A DNA stretch of 64,000 nucleotides from Pseudomonas frederiksbergensis (GTDB lineage Bacteria > Pseudomonadota > Gammaproteobacteria > Pseudomonadales > Pseudomonadaceae), in assembly GCF_000802155.2 (NCBI RefSeq), contig NZ_JQGJ02000002.1, forward strand, positions 1 through 64,000, written 5' to 3'. A model generated the notes under the pieces. The model worked only from the letters and a program-made list of their open reading frames with translations. It was not told the origin of the DNA and made no database searches. Position numbers and translations under genes: made by a program. Shown piece after piece: positions 9,376-17,464 of this stretch; positions within the stretch are counted from its first letter, which is position 1; every line of letters starts with the position of its first letter.

Positions 9376-10304
9376 GGGCGAATGCCCCAGGCGAAAGGAT
9401 CGTCCGGCTCGATAATCAGTGTGCTCTCGGCGCTGATATAGGCCCGGCCGCGAATCGTCGGCACGATGCGCTCGCCCGATCGCTCATACGATCCTTCGAA
9501 TTCACTGCCGATGACACTGGCCTGGCGCCAGACCTCCCCAGGTTGCAACTTGCCATCGGCCGCCAGGCACGCCAGTTTGGCGCTGGTCCCGGTGCCGCAA
9601 GGAGAGCGGTCATAGGCCTTGCCGGGGCAGAGCACGAAATTTCGGCTGTCGGCCTGGGGATCGTCGGCGAACAGCTCGATATGATCGATCAGCCCGCCGT
9701 CCTCGCCGCGAAAGCCTTGCTGCTCCAGGGCCTGCTGTACAGCGAAGGTATAAGCGGTCAATGCGTCGAGGTTGTCGCCCGCCACGCGCTGGCCGTGATC
9801 GGCGATCAGGAAGAACCAATTGCCGCCCCACGCCACATCGCCGGTCACCGGGCCGATGCCCGGCACCTCCAGGCGCAGGGCCTGGCGATATCGGTAGGCC
9901 GGCACGTTGCGCACACTGACCGAGCGATCTTCATGGAGCGTCGCCTGTACCGTGCCTACCGGCGTCTCGATACCATGCACGCCGGGACCGATTCGTCCCA
10001 GATGAGCCAACGATGCAACCAGGCCGATGGTGCCGTGGCCGCACATGCCCAGGTAGCCGCTGTTATTGAAAAAGATCACCCCGGCACAGGCGGCCGGGTC
10101 CACCGGTTCGCACAGCAACGCGCCCACCAGCACATCGCTGCCGCGAGGCTCCAACACGCTAGCGGTGCGCCAGGCGTCGTGTTGTTCGGCCAGGCGCTGC
10201 CTGCGCTCGGCCATGCTGCCCTGGCCCAGGTCGGGGAAACCGTCGGTCACCAGCCGGGTCGGTTCGCCGCCGGTGTGGGAGTCGATCACGGTGATGCGTT
10301 TCAT
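9372..10304 (-). CDS. lhpA: 4-hydroxyproline 2-epimerase
   Basis: The 310-residue protein belongs to the proline racemase family. Both catalytic cysteines are present: Cys88 in LGMCGHGT and Cys236 in [11 protein letters not shown]. This pair marks racemases/epimerases, whereas trans-3-hydroxyproline dehydratases carry Thr at one of these places. It converts trans-4-hydroxy-L-proline to cis-4-hydroxy-D-proline, the substrate of the following lhpBFE products. The frame can be extended to 10334, but [17 protein letters not shown] is the conserved family start, so 10304 was chosen. The enzymes for the later steps (deaminase and semialdehyde dehydrogenase) are not in this window. Confidence 0.88.
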   Translation of the reverse strand: MKRITVIDSHTGGEPTRLVTDGFPDLGQGSMAERRQRLAEQHDAWRTASVLEPRGSDVLVGALLCEPVDPAACAGVIFFNNSGYLGMCGHGTIGLVASLAHLGRIGPGVHGIETPVGTVQATLHEDRSVSVRNVPAYRYRQALRLEVPGIGPVTGDVAWGGNWFFLIADHGQRVAGDNLDALTAYTFAVQQALEQQGFRGEDGGLIDHIELFADDPQADSRNFVLCPGKAYDRSPCGTGTSAKLACLAADGKLQPGEVWRQASVIGSEFEGSYERSGERIVPTIRGRAYISAESTLIIEPDDPFAWGIRP

Positions 10305-10413
10305 GGCGCCACGTCCGTTCAGATGAGTGGACACAAGCGTGGCGCGCGCCGGGGGCTGTCGGCTTGATGGATTTAGCTGCTGTCGGTGACGAAATCAGCA
10401 CAGCGCCATGGCG

Positions 10414-11085
10414 TCACCGGCTCGTCGGCAAGAACTCGAACAGCGTCTTGCAGACCCCGGCGATATGCTCGTCCAACAGTTTCACCGCACGCTCCACGTC
10501 CCCGGCGCGGCAGGCGTCGAGGATTTCACGGTGTTCATGATCGGCGCGCTCCTTGCCGGCCGACAGGCTCATTTGCATGCGCAGGTAACGCTCGAGTTTG
10601 TCGTGGACCGAGCGGATCAGGCTCACCATGAAGGGCCGCTGCGCGGGTTCGTAGAGGCAGGCATGCAACTGCCAGTTCAGCTCGGCCCAGCGACCGACGT
10701 CGTCCTCACCGATGAATTCCCGGCAAATGCTGTCGGCCCGGGTGAAGGTCGCTTCGGTCATGTTGGGAATTGCCAGGCGCAGCACCTTGTCCTCGAGCAG
10801 CATCCGCACCTCGAACATCTGCGCCAGCTCCGCCTCGGAGATCCGCGTGACCATCGCCCCGCGATTGCGCTGGAACATCACCAGGCCCTCGGCCTCCAGG
10901 CGCTTGAGCGCTTCACGCACGGGGATCTTGCTGACGTTGAACTGCCGGGCGATGTCGTCCTGGCGAATCGGCTCGTCCTCGGCGAAGTGCCCGGCCACGA
11001 TGGCGTCGCGCAGGTGCCGAGTGATGATTTCCGAGGTGGATGGGGTGTTGCCCAGGTCGGGCAGGTTGAACTTGGATAAAGTCAC
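10414..11085 (-). CDS. GntR-family (FCD) regulator of the hydroxyproline operon
   Basis: The 223-residue protein has an N-terminal winged helix at about residues 15-80 (IRQDDIARQFNVSKIPVREALKRLEAEG) and a C-terminal FCD ligand-binding domain with the metal/ligand pattern around LNWQLHACLYEPAQRP and HEHREILDACRAGD. FCD regulators usually bind a pathway acid or amino acid and lift repression. It lies 109 bases upstream of lhpA on the same strand and is the natural candidate to control it. A GTATAC-centred palindrome 33 bases upstream of its own start is a possible operator. The ligand is inferred from context only. Confidence 0.85.
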   Translation of the reverse strand: MTLSKFNLPDLGNTPSTSEIITRHLRDAIVAGHFAEDEPIRQDDIARQFNVSKIPVREALKRLEAEGLVMFQRNRGAMVTRISEAELAQMFEVRMLLEDKVLRLAIPNMTEATFTRADSICREFIGEDDVGRWAELNWQLHACLYEPAQRPFMVSLIRSVHDKLERYLRMQMSLSAGKERADHEHREILDACRAGDVERAVKLLDEHIAGVCKTLFEFLPTSR

Positions 11086-11112
11086 GGCGGCGGTCGTTTG
11101 GCTAAGGTGGGG

Positions 11113-11127
11113 ATATGGTATACGACC
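11113..11127. promoter_or_regulatory. Possible GntR/FCD operator
   Basis: The sequence ATATGGTATACGACC contains GTATAC (11118-11123) within an imperfect palindrome, a common core for FCD-type GntR operators. It lies 33 bases upstream of the GntR start. No equally good copy is visible in the 109 bases before lhpA, so autoregulation is the simplest reading. Confidence 0.35.
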
Positions 11128-11176
11128 CGGCTATCGCGATGTCGAGTGACGTCTGCCGTTGTGGCGAGGGGATTCG

Positions 11177-12343
11177 TCAGCTGGGGGAAGGTTGGGCGAC
11201 AAAGGCCTCTGTCCGGACGATGCGCACCCCGGTAATCGTTGCGCCTGCCAACAGTGCCAGGCCAAACACCGTCAGCGCCACGTCAGCGCCGAATTGGTCG
11301 GCCAACCACCCGGTCACGACGACCGGGATACTGAATCCAACATAGGCGAACAGGAAGAACCCGGCGCTGACCCGGGCTTTTTGCGCACCGGCCATGGCCG
11401 TGATTGCTGACAGTCCGCCCAGGTACAGAAAGCCGTAGCATGCACTGCTGGCGCCCAGCGCCCCGAGCAGCACGGCGGGCAGCGAACCCCGGCTTGCGCC
11501 CCAGGCGAGCAACGCATAGCTCAAAGGCAAGACGAGCAGGCCCAACCCCGTGGCCCTGGCCGGTTGCATGCGTTTCACCCAGGGCTGGAAGATCAATCCG
11601 CAACTGATGACGGTAAATGTCGACAGGCCGGACCAGCGCTGCAAGCCATGGGCAGCAAGCACCGAAGGCAGGATGGCGATGACCAGCCCCGACGTCGCCC
11701 AGGCCAGCAACATGGAGAAGCTGTAGGGCAGGCTGCCAGCGGGAAACAACGGCAGGCGCAACAGCGGCGCGTGGCTGAATCTCGGGGCAGGGTCCGGCAG
11801 CCGCGCCACCACGATCATCGCTAGGGCAGCCAACCCCAGCTGCAACCAGAAACTGCCTGGCGTAACGCTGTGATGGGCGAACAGGAAAAGGCTGGTCAGC
11901 GCCGCGCCCAGGCCAAACCCCAGGGAGGTGCTGGCCGTGACTCGGTTGGCCGGCGCCCGTGCGTCGCCGGTCGGCATCAGTTCCACCATGTAGGCGGTGG
12001 ATGTCGCCGAGGCCAACCCGGTGCCGACGCCCATCATCAGGCGCGCCACGCCCAGCGCCGTCAGGTTCGGCCAGATCGAAGTGATCACCGTCGCCAGCAT
12101 CGACAGGCAAAGCGCCGCCAGGATCAACGGTTTGCGACCCACGCGGTCGGCCAGTCCGCCGAACGCCAGCAACACCGGCAATACGCCCAGGACATAACCG
12201 GAAAACGCCACCGCCGTGGCGCCTGCGCCGTAACCGGAAAGCTGCGCATAGGTGGTGTAAAGCGGCGCCTGGAGGTTGACCGCCAGGGTGATCAGGCAAA
12301 GACCAAAGGCCAGTCCCCATGAATGTCGCTGCTGTGCGTCCAA
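11177..12343 (-). CDS. MFS transporter
   Basis: The product (388 residues from the chosen start) has about 12 hydrophobic segments and the major-facilitator loop motif GLADRVGRKPLI between helices 2 and 3, typical of proton-coupled drug or metabolite carriers. The frame is open to an ATG at 12403, but the TTG at 12343 has AAGGAACAC just upstream and gives MDAQQRHSWGLAFG directly before helix 1, so it is preferred. The gene is divergent from a MocR-type regulator with 132 bases between them, and a shared operator is likely. The substrate is unknown; the carrier has a short loop layout close to the YbfB/AraJ-like exporters. Confidence 0.8.
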   Translation of the reverse strand: MDAQQRHSWGLAFGLCLITLAVNLQAPLYTTYAQLSGYGAGATAVAFSGYVLGVLPVLLAFGGLADRVGRKPLILAALCLSMLATVITSIWPNLTALGVARLMMGVGTGLASATSTAYMVELMPTGDARAPANRVTASTSLGFGLGAALTSLFLFAHHSVTPGSFWLQLGLAALAMIVVARLPDPAPRFSHAPLLRLPLFPAGSLPYSFSMLLAWATSGLVIAILPSVLAAHGLQRWSGLSTFTVISCGLIFQPWVKRMQPARATGLGLLVLPLSYALLAWGASRGSLPAVLLGALGASSACYGFLYLGGLSAITAMAGAQKARVSAGFFLFAYVGFSIPVVVTGWLADQFGADVALTVFGLALLAGATITGVRIVRTEAFVAQPSPS

Positions 12344-12432
12344 GAGTGTTCCTTGCAAGTGAGAGTCTGGACGGACTATCAATGCCGCACCGCAGGCAAA
12401 CAAGGAACAGAGCGGGGTCTTTTATGCTTAAC

Positions 12433-12455
12433 TGTTCGCTCGAAATTCGAGAACA
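12433..12455. promoter_or_regulatory. Palindrome between MFS gene and MocR regulator
   Basis: CTCGAA-A-TTCGAG (12439-12451) is a perfect inverted repeat, flanked by TGTTC (12433-12437) and GAACA (12451-12455). It sits 20 bases upstream of the MocR start and in the divergent promoter region, so it is a candidate operator for that regulator. Confidence 0.45.
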
Positions 12456-12475
12456 CTTAGCCGAGATCCCGCGCC

Positions 12476-13870
12476 ATGGACCTGAACATCGATCGAAACG
12501 CCACGGGATCCGTGGTCCGGCAACTGGTCGCCAGTGTCACCGAATGGATCCACAGCCATGGCATTCGTGCGGGCGCGCGCATGCCTTCGATCCGCCAACT
12601 GGCGACGGAAAACGGCCTGAGCCTGTCGAGCGTGATCAAGGCGTATGACCAGTTGGTCGCCGGCGGCGTCCTGGAGTCCCGGCATGGCTCGGGCTTTTTC
12701 GTGGCACAGCAGATGTCCCAGGCGTCGGCACCGCAGGCCGAGGATGAAGCAACCGCCTGGCCCTTGTTCGATAACGCATCGACCCAACTCAAGCTGGGGT
12801 GCGGTTGGCTGCCAGACGCGTGGCGCGACGACACCGACCTGGGCCAGGCGATCCGCCAGGTGGTGCGCAGCGACAATCAGGCGCTGTTCAACTACAGCAC
12901 GCCGTTGGGCTCGGCTGATCTGCGCTCGCAGATCCAGAAACGCCTGGGCCTGATCGACATTCATGTCGACCTGCGCCAGATCATCACCACTCAGGGCGCC
13001 AGCCATGGCTTGGACCTGCTGGTGCGCACGTTGCTCAAGCCGGGCGACCTGGTTTTGGTGGAAAGCCCCGGCTACTACAACCTGTTCAACCTGCTGGAGC
13101 TGCACGGGGTCAAGACCCTGGCCGTGCCGAGGACTGCCCAAGGCCCTGACATCGCCCATCTGGAACGGCTGCTCGATGGGCACAAGCCGGCGTATTTCTT
13201 CATCAACAGCATGTACCAGAACCCCACTGGCACCAGCCTCGCGCCGAGCGTTGCCTATCGCCTGTTGCAACTGGCGACGTTGCACGACTTTCGCCTCATC
13301 GAAGACGATATTTACGCCGATTTCCAGAACGGCCCGACATCGCGCCTGGCGTCCCTCGACGCTTTGGATCGGGTGATCTACCTGGCGAGCTTCTCCAAGA
13401 CCTTGTCCAGTTCGTTGCGCATCGGCTACGTCGTCGCGCAACCGGAAATCATCAAGCGCCTGGCGCACATCAAAATGGTCACCGGCATCGGCTGTTCACT
13501 GCTTTCGGAAAATGTCGTGGCAACCTTGTTGGCGAACGGCGCGTATCGCAAGCTGATCCAACGCCTGCGCGGGCGCCTGAACAAGCAGATGGCGAGCACG
13601 TTGCGCCTGCTTGATCCCAACCACTGGGAAGTGTTTGCCGAGCCCAGTGGAGGCTTGTTCGTGTGGGCGCGGCCTCGGCACGTAGCGTCCGAGCGGGTCC
13701 GGCAGATCGCCGAGCAGTTGCAAATCCAATTGTCCCAGGGCTCGACGTTCTTGCCGGAGGGGGAGGCATGCGACTGGTTGCGGCTGAACGTGGCGTACAG
13801 CCAGGACGTTCGGGCCCAGACTTTTTTCAGGCAAATCGAACAAGCATCAAAATTGGAACGGCAGTGCTAA
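12476..13870 (+). CDS. MocR/PdxR-type GntR regulator with aminotransferase-like domain
   Basis: The 464-residue protein fuses an N-terminal GntR winged helix (RMPSIRQLATENGLSLSSVIKAYDQL, residues 35-60) to a fold-type I aminotransferase-like domain from about residue 95. The pyridoxal-phosphate lysine is in SFSKTLSSSLRIGY, and the YQNPTGTSL and EDDIYADF motifs that hold PLP are present. MocR proteins sense PLP or a PLP-amino-acid adduct. It is divergent from the MFS gene, which is its most likely target. The stop is 100 bases from the following TonB receptor gene, which is probably a separate unit. Confidence 0.87.
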   Translation: MDLNIDRNATGSVVRQLVASVTEWIHSHGIRAGARMPSIRQLATENGLSLSSVIKAYDQLVAGGVLESRHGSGFFVAQQMSQASAPQAEDEATAWPLFDNASTQLKLGCGWLPDAWRDDTDLGQAIRQVVRSDNQALFNYSTPLGSADLRSQIQKRLGLIDIHVDLRQIITTQGASHGLDLLVRTLLKPGDLVLVESPGYYNLFNLLELHGVKTLAVPRTAQGPDIAHLERLLDGHKPAYFFINSMYQNPTGTSLAPSVAYRLLQLATLHDFRLIEDDIYADFQNGPTSRLASLDALDRVIYLASFSKTLSSSLRIGYVVAQPEIIKRLAHIKMVTGIGCSLLSENVVATLLANGAYRKLIQRLRGRLNKQMASTLRLLDPNHWEVFAEPSGGLFVWARPRHVASERVRQIAEQLQIQLSQGSTFLPEGEACDWLRLNVAYSQDVRAQTFFRQIEQASKLERQC

Positions 13871-13970
13871 TGGGAATAAATGTCAAATAGGAATGAGTTG
13901 CTGTATCTTTCGCGACACATTCTTGCCGGCCTCCCTGGGAACGGCGTTCTTTCATTAGGATTGTGTGTCG

Positions 13971-16103
13971 ATGCGTCGGATACTCGTTTCACTGTGTGTG
14001 CTCCAGGCTTATTCCATTTCCACCTGGGCAGAAGAACCCAGTTCCACGGCGAAGGCGCCGCTGGAGTTGCAAGCCACCGATATCGTTGGCACCTCGGACT
14101 TCGAGACGGCACAGGGTCCGGTGAAGGGCTACCACGCCACCCGTTCCGCCAGCGCCACGCGCACCGACACCGCCATTCATGAAACGCCGCAGTCGATCTC
14201 GGTCGTGTCCCGCGACGTCGTCGAAGACCTCAGCGCCACGCGCCTGCAAGATGCCCTGGATTATGCTGGCGGCGTCGGCAGGGGGAACAATTTCGGCGGC
14301 CAGGGGCTGACCACGTTTACCGTGCGCGGCTTCACCACCGGAGAGTTCTACCGCAACGGGTTTCCAATCAACCGCGGCTACCCGAACATGCCTGATGCCA
14401 ACACCATCGAGCGCCTGGAGGTCTTGCGTGGGCCGGCAACCATGCTCTATGGCCGTGGCGACCCGGGCGGCACCTTCAACGTGGTGTCCAAGCAACCGTT
14501 GGCCGAGCGCACGGTGACCCTGGGCAGCCAGATCAGCGACCAGGGGATGCGTCGCGGCACCCTGGATGCGTCCGGCCCGCTGGATGATGAAGGCCGCCTG
14601 GCTTATCGCTTGAATGTGGTGGGCGAGGGCGGCGACACGTTTCGTGATCATGTCGAGACCGAACGTTATGGCGTCGCCCCTGTGGTCACCTGGCAAGTCA
14701 ACGACACCACGCGCCTGACGTTCGAGGGCGATTTCATGCGCAACAATGCGCCGCTGGACCGTGGCCTGACGCACTACGCCGGCCAACGTGGCACCGCGTC
14801 GCGCGATACGTTCTTCGGCGAAAAGGACGCCGGCAAACTGCACAACGACAACAACATGCTGCAGGTGCGTTTCGAGCACATGCTCAACGACGACTGGACC
14901 CTGGCCGGTGGTACCCAGTGGCTCGACGGCACGTTGCAGGGCAACGCGGTGGAAGGCAATGGCATCGCCGCCGATGGGCGCACCCTGGGCCGTAACTTCA
15001 ACTACCGCAAGTTGGAATGGACCGACCGTGATACCCAGCTCAACCTCACCGGGCATTTCTCCACGGGCGGGTTCGAGCACACGCTGCTGACCGGGATCGA
15101 GTACGAAGATTACGACTACAAGTCCATCATCCGGCGTTCCGCCGCCGGCACCGGCGCGTATCCGATCGACATCTTCGATCCGGTGTATGGCCAGCCACGC
15201 CCGGCGTTGACCCGCACGCCGACCCATGACGAGGAAAACCTCAAGACCTTCGGCGTGTTTATCCAGGACCAGGTGGCGTTGACCGAGCGGCTGAAGGTGC
15301 TGGCGGGCGCGCGTTTCGAGCGGTTCGAGCATGAGTACGAGACCTTCGTCCCCCAGGCGCGCCCCGGCAGCCGGAACTGGGACGTTACCGATAATGCGGC
15401 CACCCCGCGCCTGGGCGTGATCTACGACCTGACCGACACCGTGGCCGTCTACGCCAACACCGCCCGCTCGTTCAAACCGAACAACGGCGCCAGCCGCGAG
15501 GGCGGGGGATTCAAGCCCGAAGAAGGCAAATCCTACGAGGTGGGCGTCAAGTGGGAGGCGCTGGATCGCCAGTTGAGCGTCGATGCGGCGGTCTACCAGA
15601 TCGAAAAACGCAACGTCTTGACCCCCGATCCACTGGACTCGACGTTCAACGTTGCCGCTGGCGAAGTGCGCAGCCGTGGTTTCGACTTGAACGTGGCGGG
15701 CAACCTGACGCCGGAGTGGCGCGTGATCGGCGGCTACGCCTATGTGGATGCCGAAGTGACCAAGGACGCCAGCATCCCCACCGGGACGCGTTTGCTCAAC
15801 GTGCCGAAGAACACCGTCAGCCTGCTGAACGTCTATGAGTTCCAGGACGGCGGTCTCAAGGGGCTGGGCTTGGGCCTGGGCGCCAGGTACGTGGATGAGC
15901 GGGCCGGCAACACCGCAGCCACCACCTTCACCATGGACGACTACACGGTGGTCGACTTGCTCGGCTACTACAAGGTCAACGAGCGCATCCGCCTCAATCT
16001 GGACTTGAAGAACCTGTTTGACGCCGATTACGAAGAAGGCGCGTTTGGTGGCGTCTACGCTTACCCGGGCGCACCGCGGACGGTGCAGGCGGGCATCTCC
16101 TAA
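13971..16103 (+). CDS. TonB-dependent siderophore receptor, ending three residues early
   Basis: The 710-residue outer-membrane receptor has a signal peptide (MRRILVSLCVLQAYSISTWA), a plug domain with ETPQSISVVSRDVVED and RGFTTGEFYRNGFPI, and a 22-strand barrel region. It lacks the extra N-terminal STN signalling domain. Ferrichrome- or hydroxamate-type uptake is likely from the plug motifs. A GTG at 13965 is an alternative start. The protein ends TVQAGIS with a TAA stop; reading on gives Thr-Leu and a TAG, so replacing the TAA by a Tyr codon restores the usual GISYTL ending. The terminal aromatic residue of the barrel sorting signal is therefore missing, and function may be reduced. A strong terminator follows. 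Confidence 0.85.
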   Translation: MRRILVSLCVLQAYSISTWAEEPSSTAKAPLELQATDIVGTSDFETAQGPVKGYHATRSASATRTDTAIHETPQSISVVSRDVVEDLSATRLQDALDYAGGVGRGNNFGGQGLTTFTVRGFTTGEFYRNGFPINRGYPNMPDANTIERLEVLRGPATMLYGRGDPGGTFNVVSKQPLAERTVTLGSQISDQGMRRGTLDASGPLDDEGRLAYRLNVVGEGGDTFRDHVETERYGVAPVVTWQVNDTTRLTFEGDFMRNNAPLDRGLTHYAGQRGTASRDTFFGEKDAGKLHNDNNMLQVRFEHMLNDDWTLAGGTQWLDGTLQGNAVEGNGIAADGRTLGRNFNYRKLEWTDRDTQLNLTGHFSTGGFEHTLLTGIEYEDYDYKSIIRRSAAGTGAYPIDIFDPVYGQPRPALTRTPTHDEENLKTFGVFIQDQVALTERLKVLAGARFERFEHEYETFVPQARPGSRNWDVTDNAATPRLGVIYDLTDTVAVYANTARSFKPNNGASREGGGFKPEEGKSYEVGVKWEALDRQLSVDAAVYQIEKRNVLTPDPLDSTFNVAAGEVRSRGFDLNVAGNLTPEWRVIGGYAYVDAEVTKDASIPTGTRLLNVPKNTVSLLNVYEFQDGGLKGLGLGLGARYVDERAGNTAATTFTMDDYTVVDLLGYYKVNERIRLNLDLKNLFDADYEEGAFGGVYAYPGAPRTVQAGIS

Positions 16104-16131
16104 ACGCTGTAGATTCAAGGCTGCATGAAAA

Positions 16132-16161
16132 CCCCGAAGGTCTTGCCTTCGGGGTTTTTTT
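16132..16161. terminator. Bidirectional Rho-independent terminator
   Basis: CCCCGAAGG (16132-16140), a 5-base loop and CCTTCGGGG (16146-16154) form a perfect 9-bp stem, flanked by AAAA before it and seven T after it. It ends the TonB receptor transcript and, in reverse, the SDR gene whose stop codon overlaps its T-run. Confidence 0.92.
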
Positions 16162-16894
16162 ACCACTTGCCGGTGCTCATCCCGCCGTCCACCGGCAGGA
16201 TCGCCCCGGTGGTGAAGTCGGCTGCCGCCAGGTACAACACGGCGTCGGCGATCTCATCGATGGTGCCGACCCGGCCGGCCGGGGCCAGATTGTTGAGGAA
16301 GTCGCGGTGCGCCGGGTCATGCATCGGTGTGTCGATGATGCCGGGTGCTACGGCGTTGACCTTGATGTTGTGGGGCGACAGTTCCAGTGCCAAGGCGCGG
16401 GTCATCTGGTTGACGCCGCCCTTGATCAACACGGGCAGCGCCGCCGGCACCTGGATGTTCGGTTGCAGGGCCACCGAGGCGGAGATGTTGATGATGAAAC
16501 CTTGCTGGCGGCTGATCATGTGCGCGGCAGCTGCCTGGCTGGCATAGACGAGACCCTTGAGGTTGGTGTCGAGCAGCGATTCCAGGTCCTGCGGGCTGTA
16601 TTCGACAAAGGGTTTGGGCAGGAAGAAACCGGCGTTATTGACCAACCCATCCACCGCGCCGAATGCCGCGATGGCTTTGTCGACAAGGGCGGTAGATGTC
16701 GCTGGATCGGCAATGTCGCCGGCCACGCCGATGAAGCTCGCTGGATGGCCCAATTGGCCGGCGGCATCGTCCAGGCCGGATTGGGAGCGGGCATTGCCCA
16801 CCACGTTGTAACCGCGCGCCAGGAACGCCTTGACCAGGCCAAGGCCGATCCCGCTGGAAGCGCCGGTGATGATGACGGTTTTCTGATTGCTCAT
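16160..16894 (-). CDS. SDR-family protein lacking the catalytic tyrosine
   Basis: The 244-residue protein has the SDR cofactor motif TGASSGIGLGLVKAF at residues 10-24, an NNAG motif and the C-terminal AVAPGIIDTPM and LPVDGGMSTGKW signature. At the place of the Y-x-x-x-K active site it reads PVLIK: the Lys is kept but the Tyr is Pro (codons checked on the DNA). The preceding Ser of INISASVA is present. It may be an SDR with altered chemistry or a binding protein. A LysR-type box lies 111 bases upstream of its start and is nearly identical to one in front of the nearby LysR gene. The substrate is unknown. Confidence 0.82.
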   Translation of the reverse strand: MSNQKTVIITGASSGIGLGLVKAFLARGYNVVGNARSQSGLDDAAGQLGHPASFIGVAGDIADPATSTALVDKAIAAFGAVDGLVNNAGFFLPKPFVEYSPQDLESLLDTNLKGLVYASQAAAAHMISRQQGFIINISASVALQPNIQVPAALPVLIKGGVNQMTRALALELSPHNIKVNAVAPGIIDTPMHDPAHRDFLNNLAPAGRVGTIDEIADAVLYLAAADFTTGAILPVDGGMSTGKW

Positions 16895-17004
16895 GATGTT
16901 GACTCCTGATCACGTTGAGTTGGAACCGCTGCGCCTGTCTGGGCGTTGGTTGTGATCAGGGTATTGATGCGCTTGGGTTTGATAAATGGGGGTTCTGGTA
17001 CTTG

Positions 17005-17027
17005 AGTTGATACTCGGTGTAATCAAT
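17005..17027. promoter_or_regulatory. LysR-type box, copy 1 (upstream of SDR gene)
   Basis: This 23-base site contains, on the minus strand, TTGAT-N10-ATCAA, the LysR-type interrupted palindrome. It matches the site at 17441-17463 at 21 of 23 positions. It lies upstream of the minus-strand SDR gene and suggests control by the LysR protein encoded at 17465. Confidence 0.7.
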
Positions 17028-17047
17028 TATCGGAGCCCGCGCAGCTT

Positions 17048-17075
17048 CCTGTGGGAGCCTGCTCGCTCCCACAGG
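17048..17075. repeat. REP-like palindrome
   Basis: CCTGTGGGAGC (17048-17058), a 6-base loop and GCTCCCACAGG (17065-17075) form a perfect 11-bp inverted repeat of the TGTGGGAGC class found between genes in fluorescent pseudomonads. Confidence 0.75.
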
Positions 17076-17094
17076 TTTATCAAGCGCATTAAAA

Positions 17095-17117
17095 AGCCCG
17101 GTCATTGAGGCCGGGCT
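17095..17117 (-). terminator. Rho-independent terminator of the tautomerase gene
   Basis: AGCCCGG (17095-17101) pairs with CCGGGCT (17111-17117) across a 9-base loop. On the minus strand it is followed by TTTTT, so it ends transcripts coming from the gene at 17133-17339. Confidence 0.8.
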
Positions 17118-17132
17118 CGGTAAGGTGAAGCC

Positions 17133-17339
17133 TTATTCCTTGGGTTTACTTCGATACTCGGTTGTCGTCATGCCCGCATAACCCCAGTTATCGGTGTCGA
17201 CTTCCTCGATCACGATATGGGTCAGGTGCGGGTCCTTGCCCAACACGCGTCGCAAGGTTTCGGTGATTTCGCTAATGACCTGGGCTTTCTGCTCGCGGGT
17301 AACGCCATCGCGGGTAATACGCACATTGACGAAAGGCAT
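17133..17339 (-). CDS. 4-oxalocrotonate tautomerase family protein
   Basis: The 68-residue protein starts MPFVNVRITRDGVTREQKAQ: after Met removal Pro-1 is the catalytic base of this family, and the helix-and-strand pattern THIVIEEVDTDNWGYAG is typical. Members act on 2-hydroxymuconate-like enols or on other small unsaturated acids. The frame extends to 17429, but only the ATG at 17339, with CCGGAG upstream, leaves Pro directly after Met. It lies between two LysR-type boxes and is divergent from the LysR gene, so a joint regulon with the SDR is likely. Confidence 0.85.
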   Translation of the reverse strand: MPFVNVRITRDGVTREQKAQVISEITETLRRVLGKDPHLTHIVIEEVDTDNWGYAGMTTTEYRSKPKE

Positions 17340-17440
17340 GCTGCACTCCGGTGGGTGACATTTGCGCAGGAGAAGCCCGCGCAATCGAGGACGACTGTAT
17401 TTATACGCCACGGCCTGATAAACAGGCATCGGGAATCTTC

Positions 17441-17463
17441 AGTTGATACGCGGTGTAATGAAT
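17441..17463. promoter_or_regulatory. LysR-type box, copy 2 (at the LysR start)
   Basis: This site differs from the box at 17005-17027 by only two bases and ends one base before the LysR start codon. It lies in the divergent region between the tautomerase and LysR genes, as expected for an autoregulatory operator that also controls the neighbour. Confidence 0.7.
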
Positions 17464-17464
17464 C

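Noticed and set aside
13871..13970. Possible Fur box upstream of the TonB receptor (AATAAATGTCAAATAG)
   Set aside because: The AT-rich stretch matches the GATAAT hexamer pattern too poorly to be called; iron control is likely but not shown.
13989..16166. 725-codon open frame on the minus strand
   Set aside because: It lies fully opposite the TonB receptor, is low in family-like motifs, and is explained by high GC third positions of the real gene.
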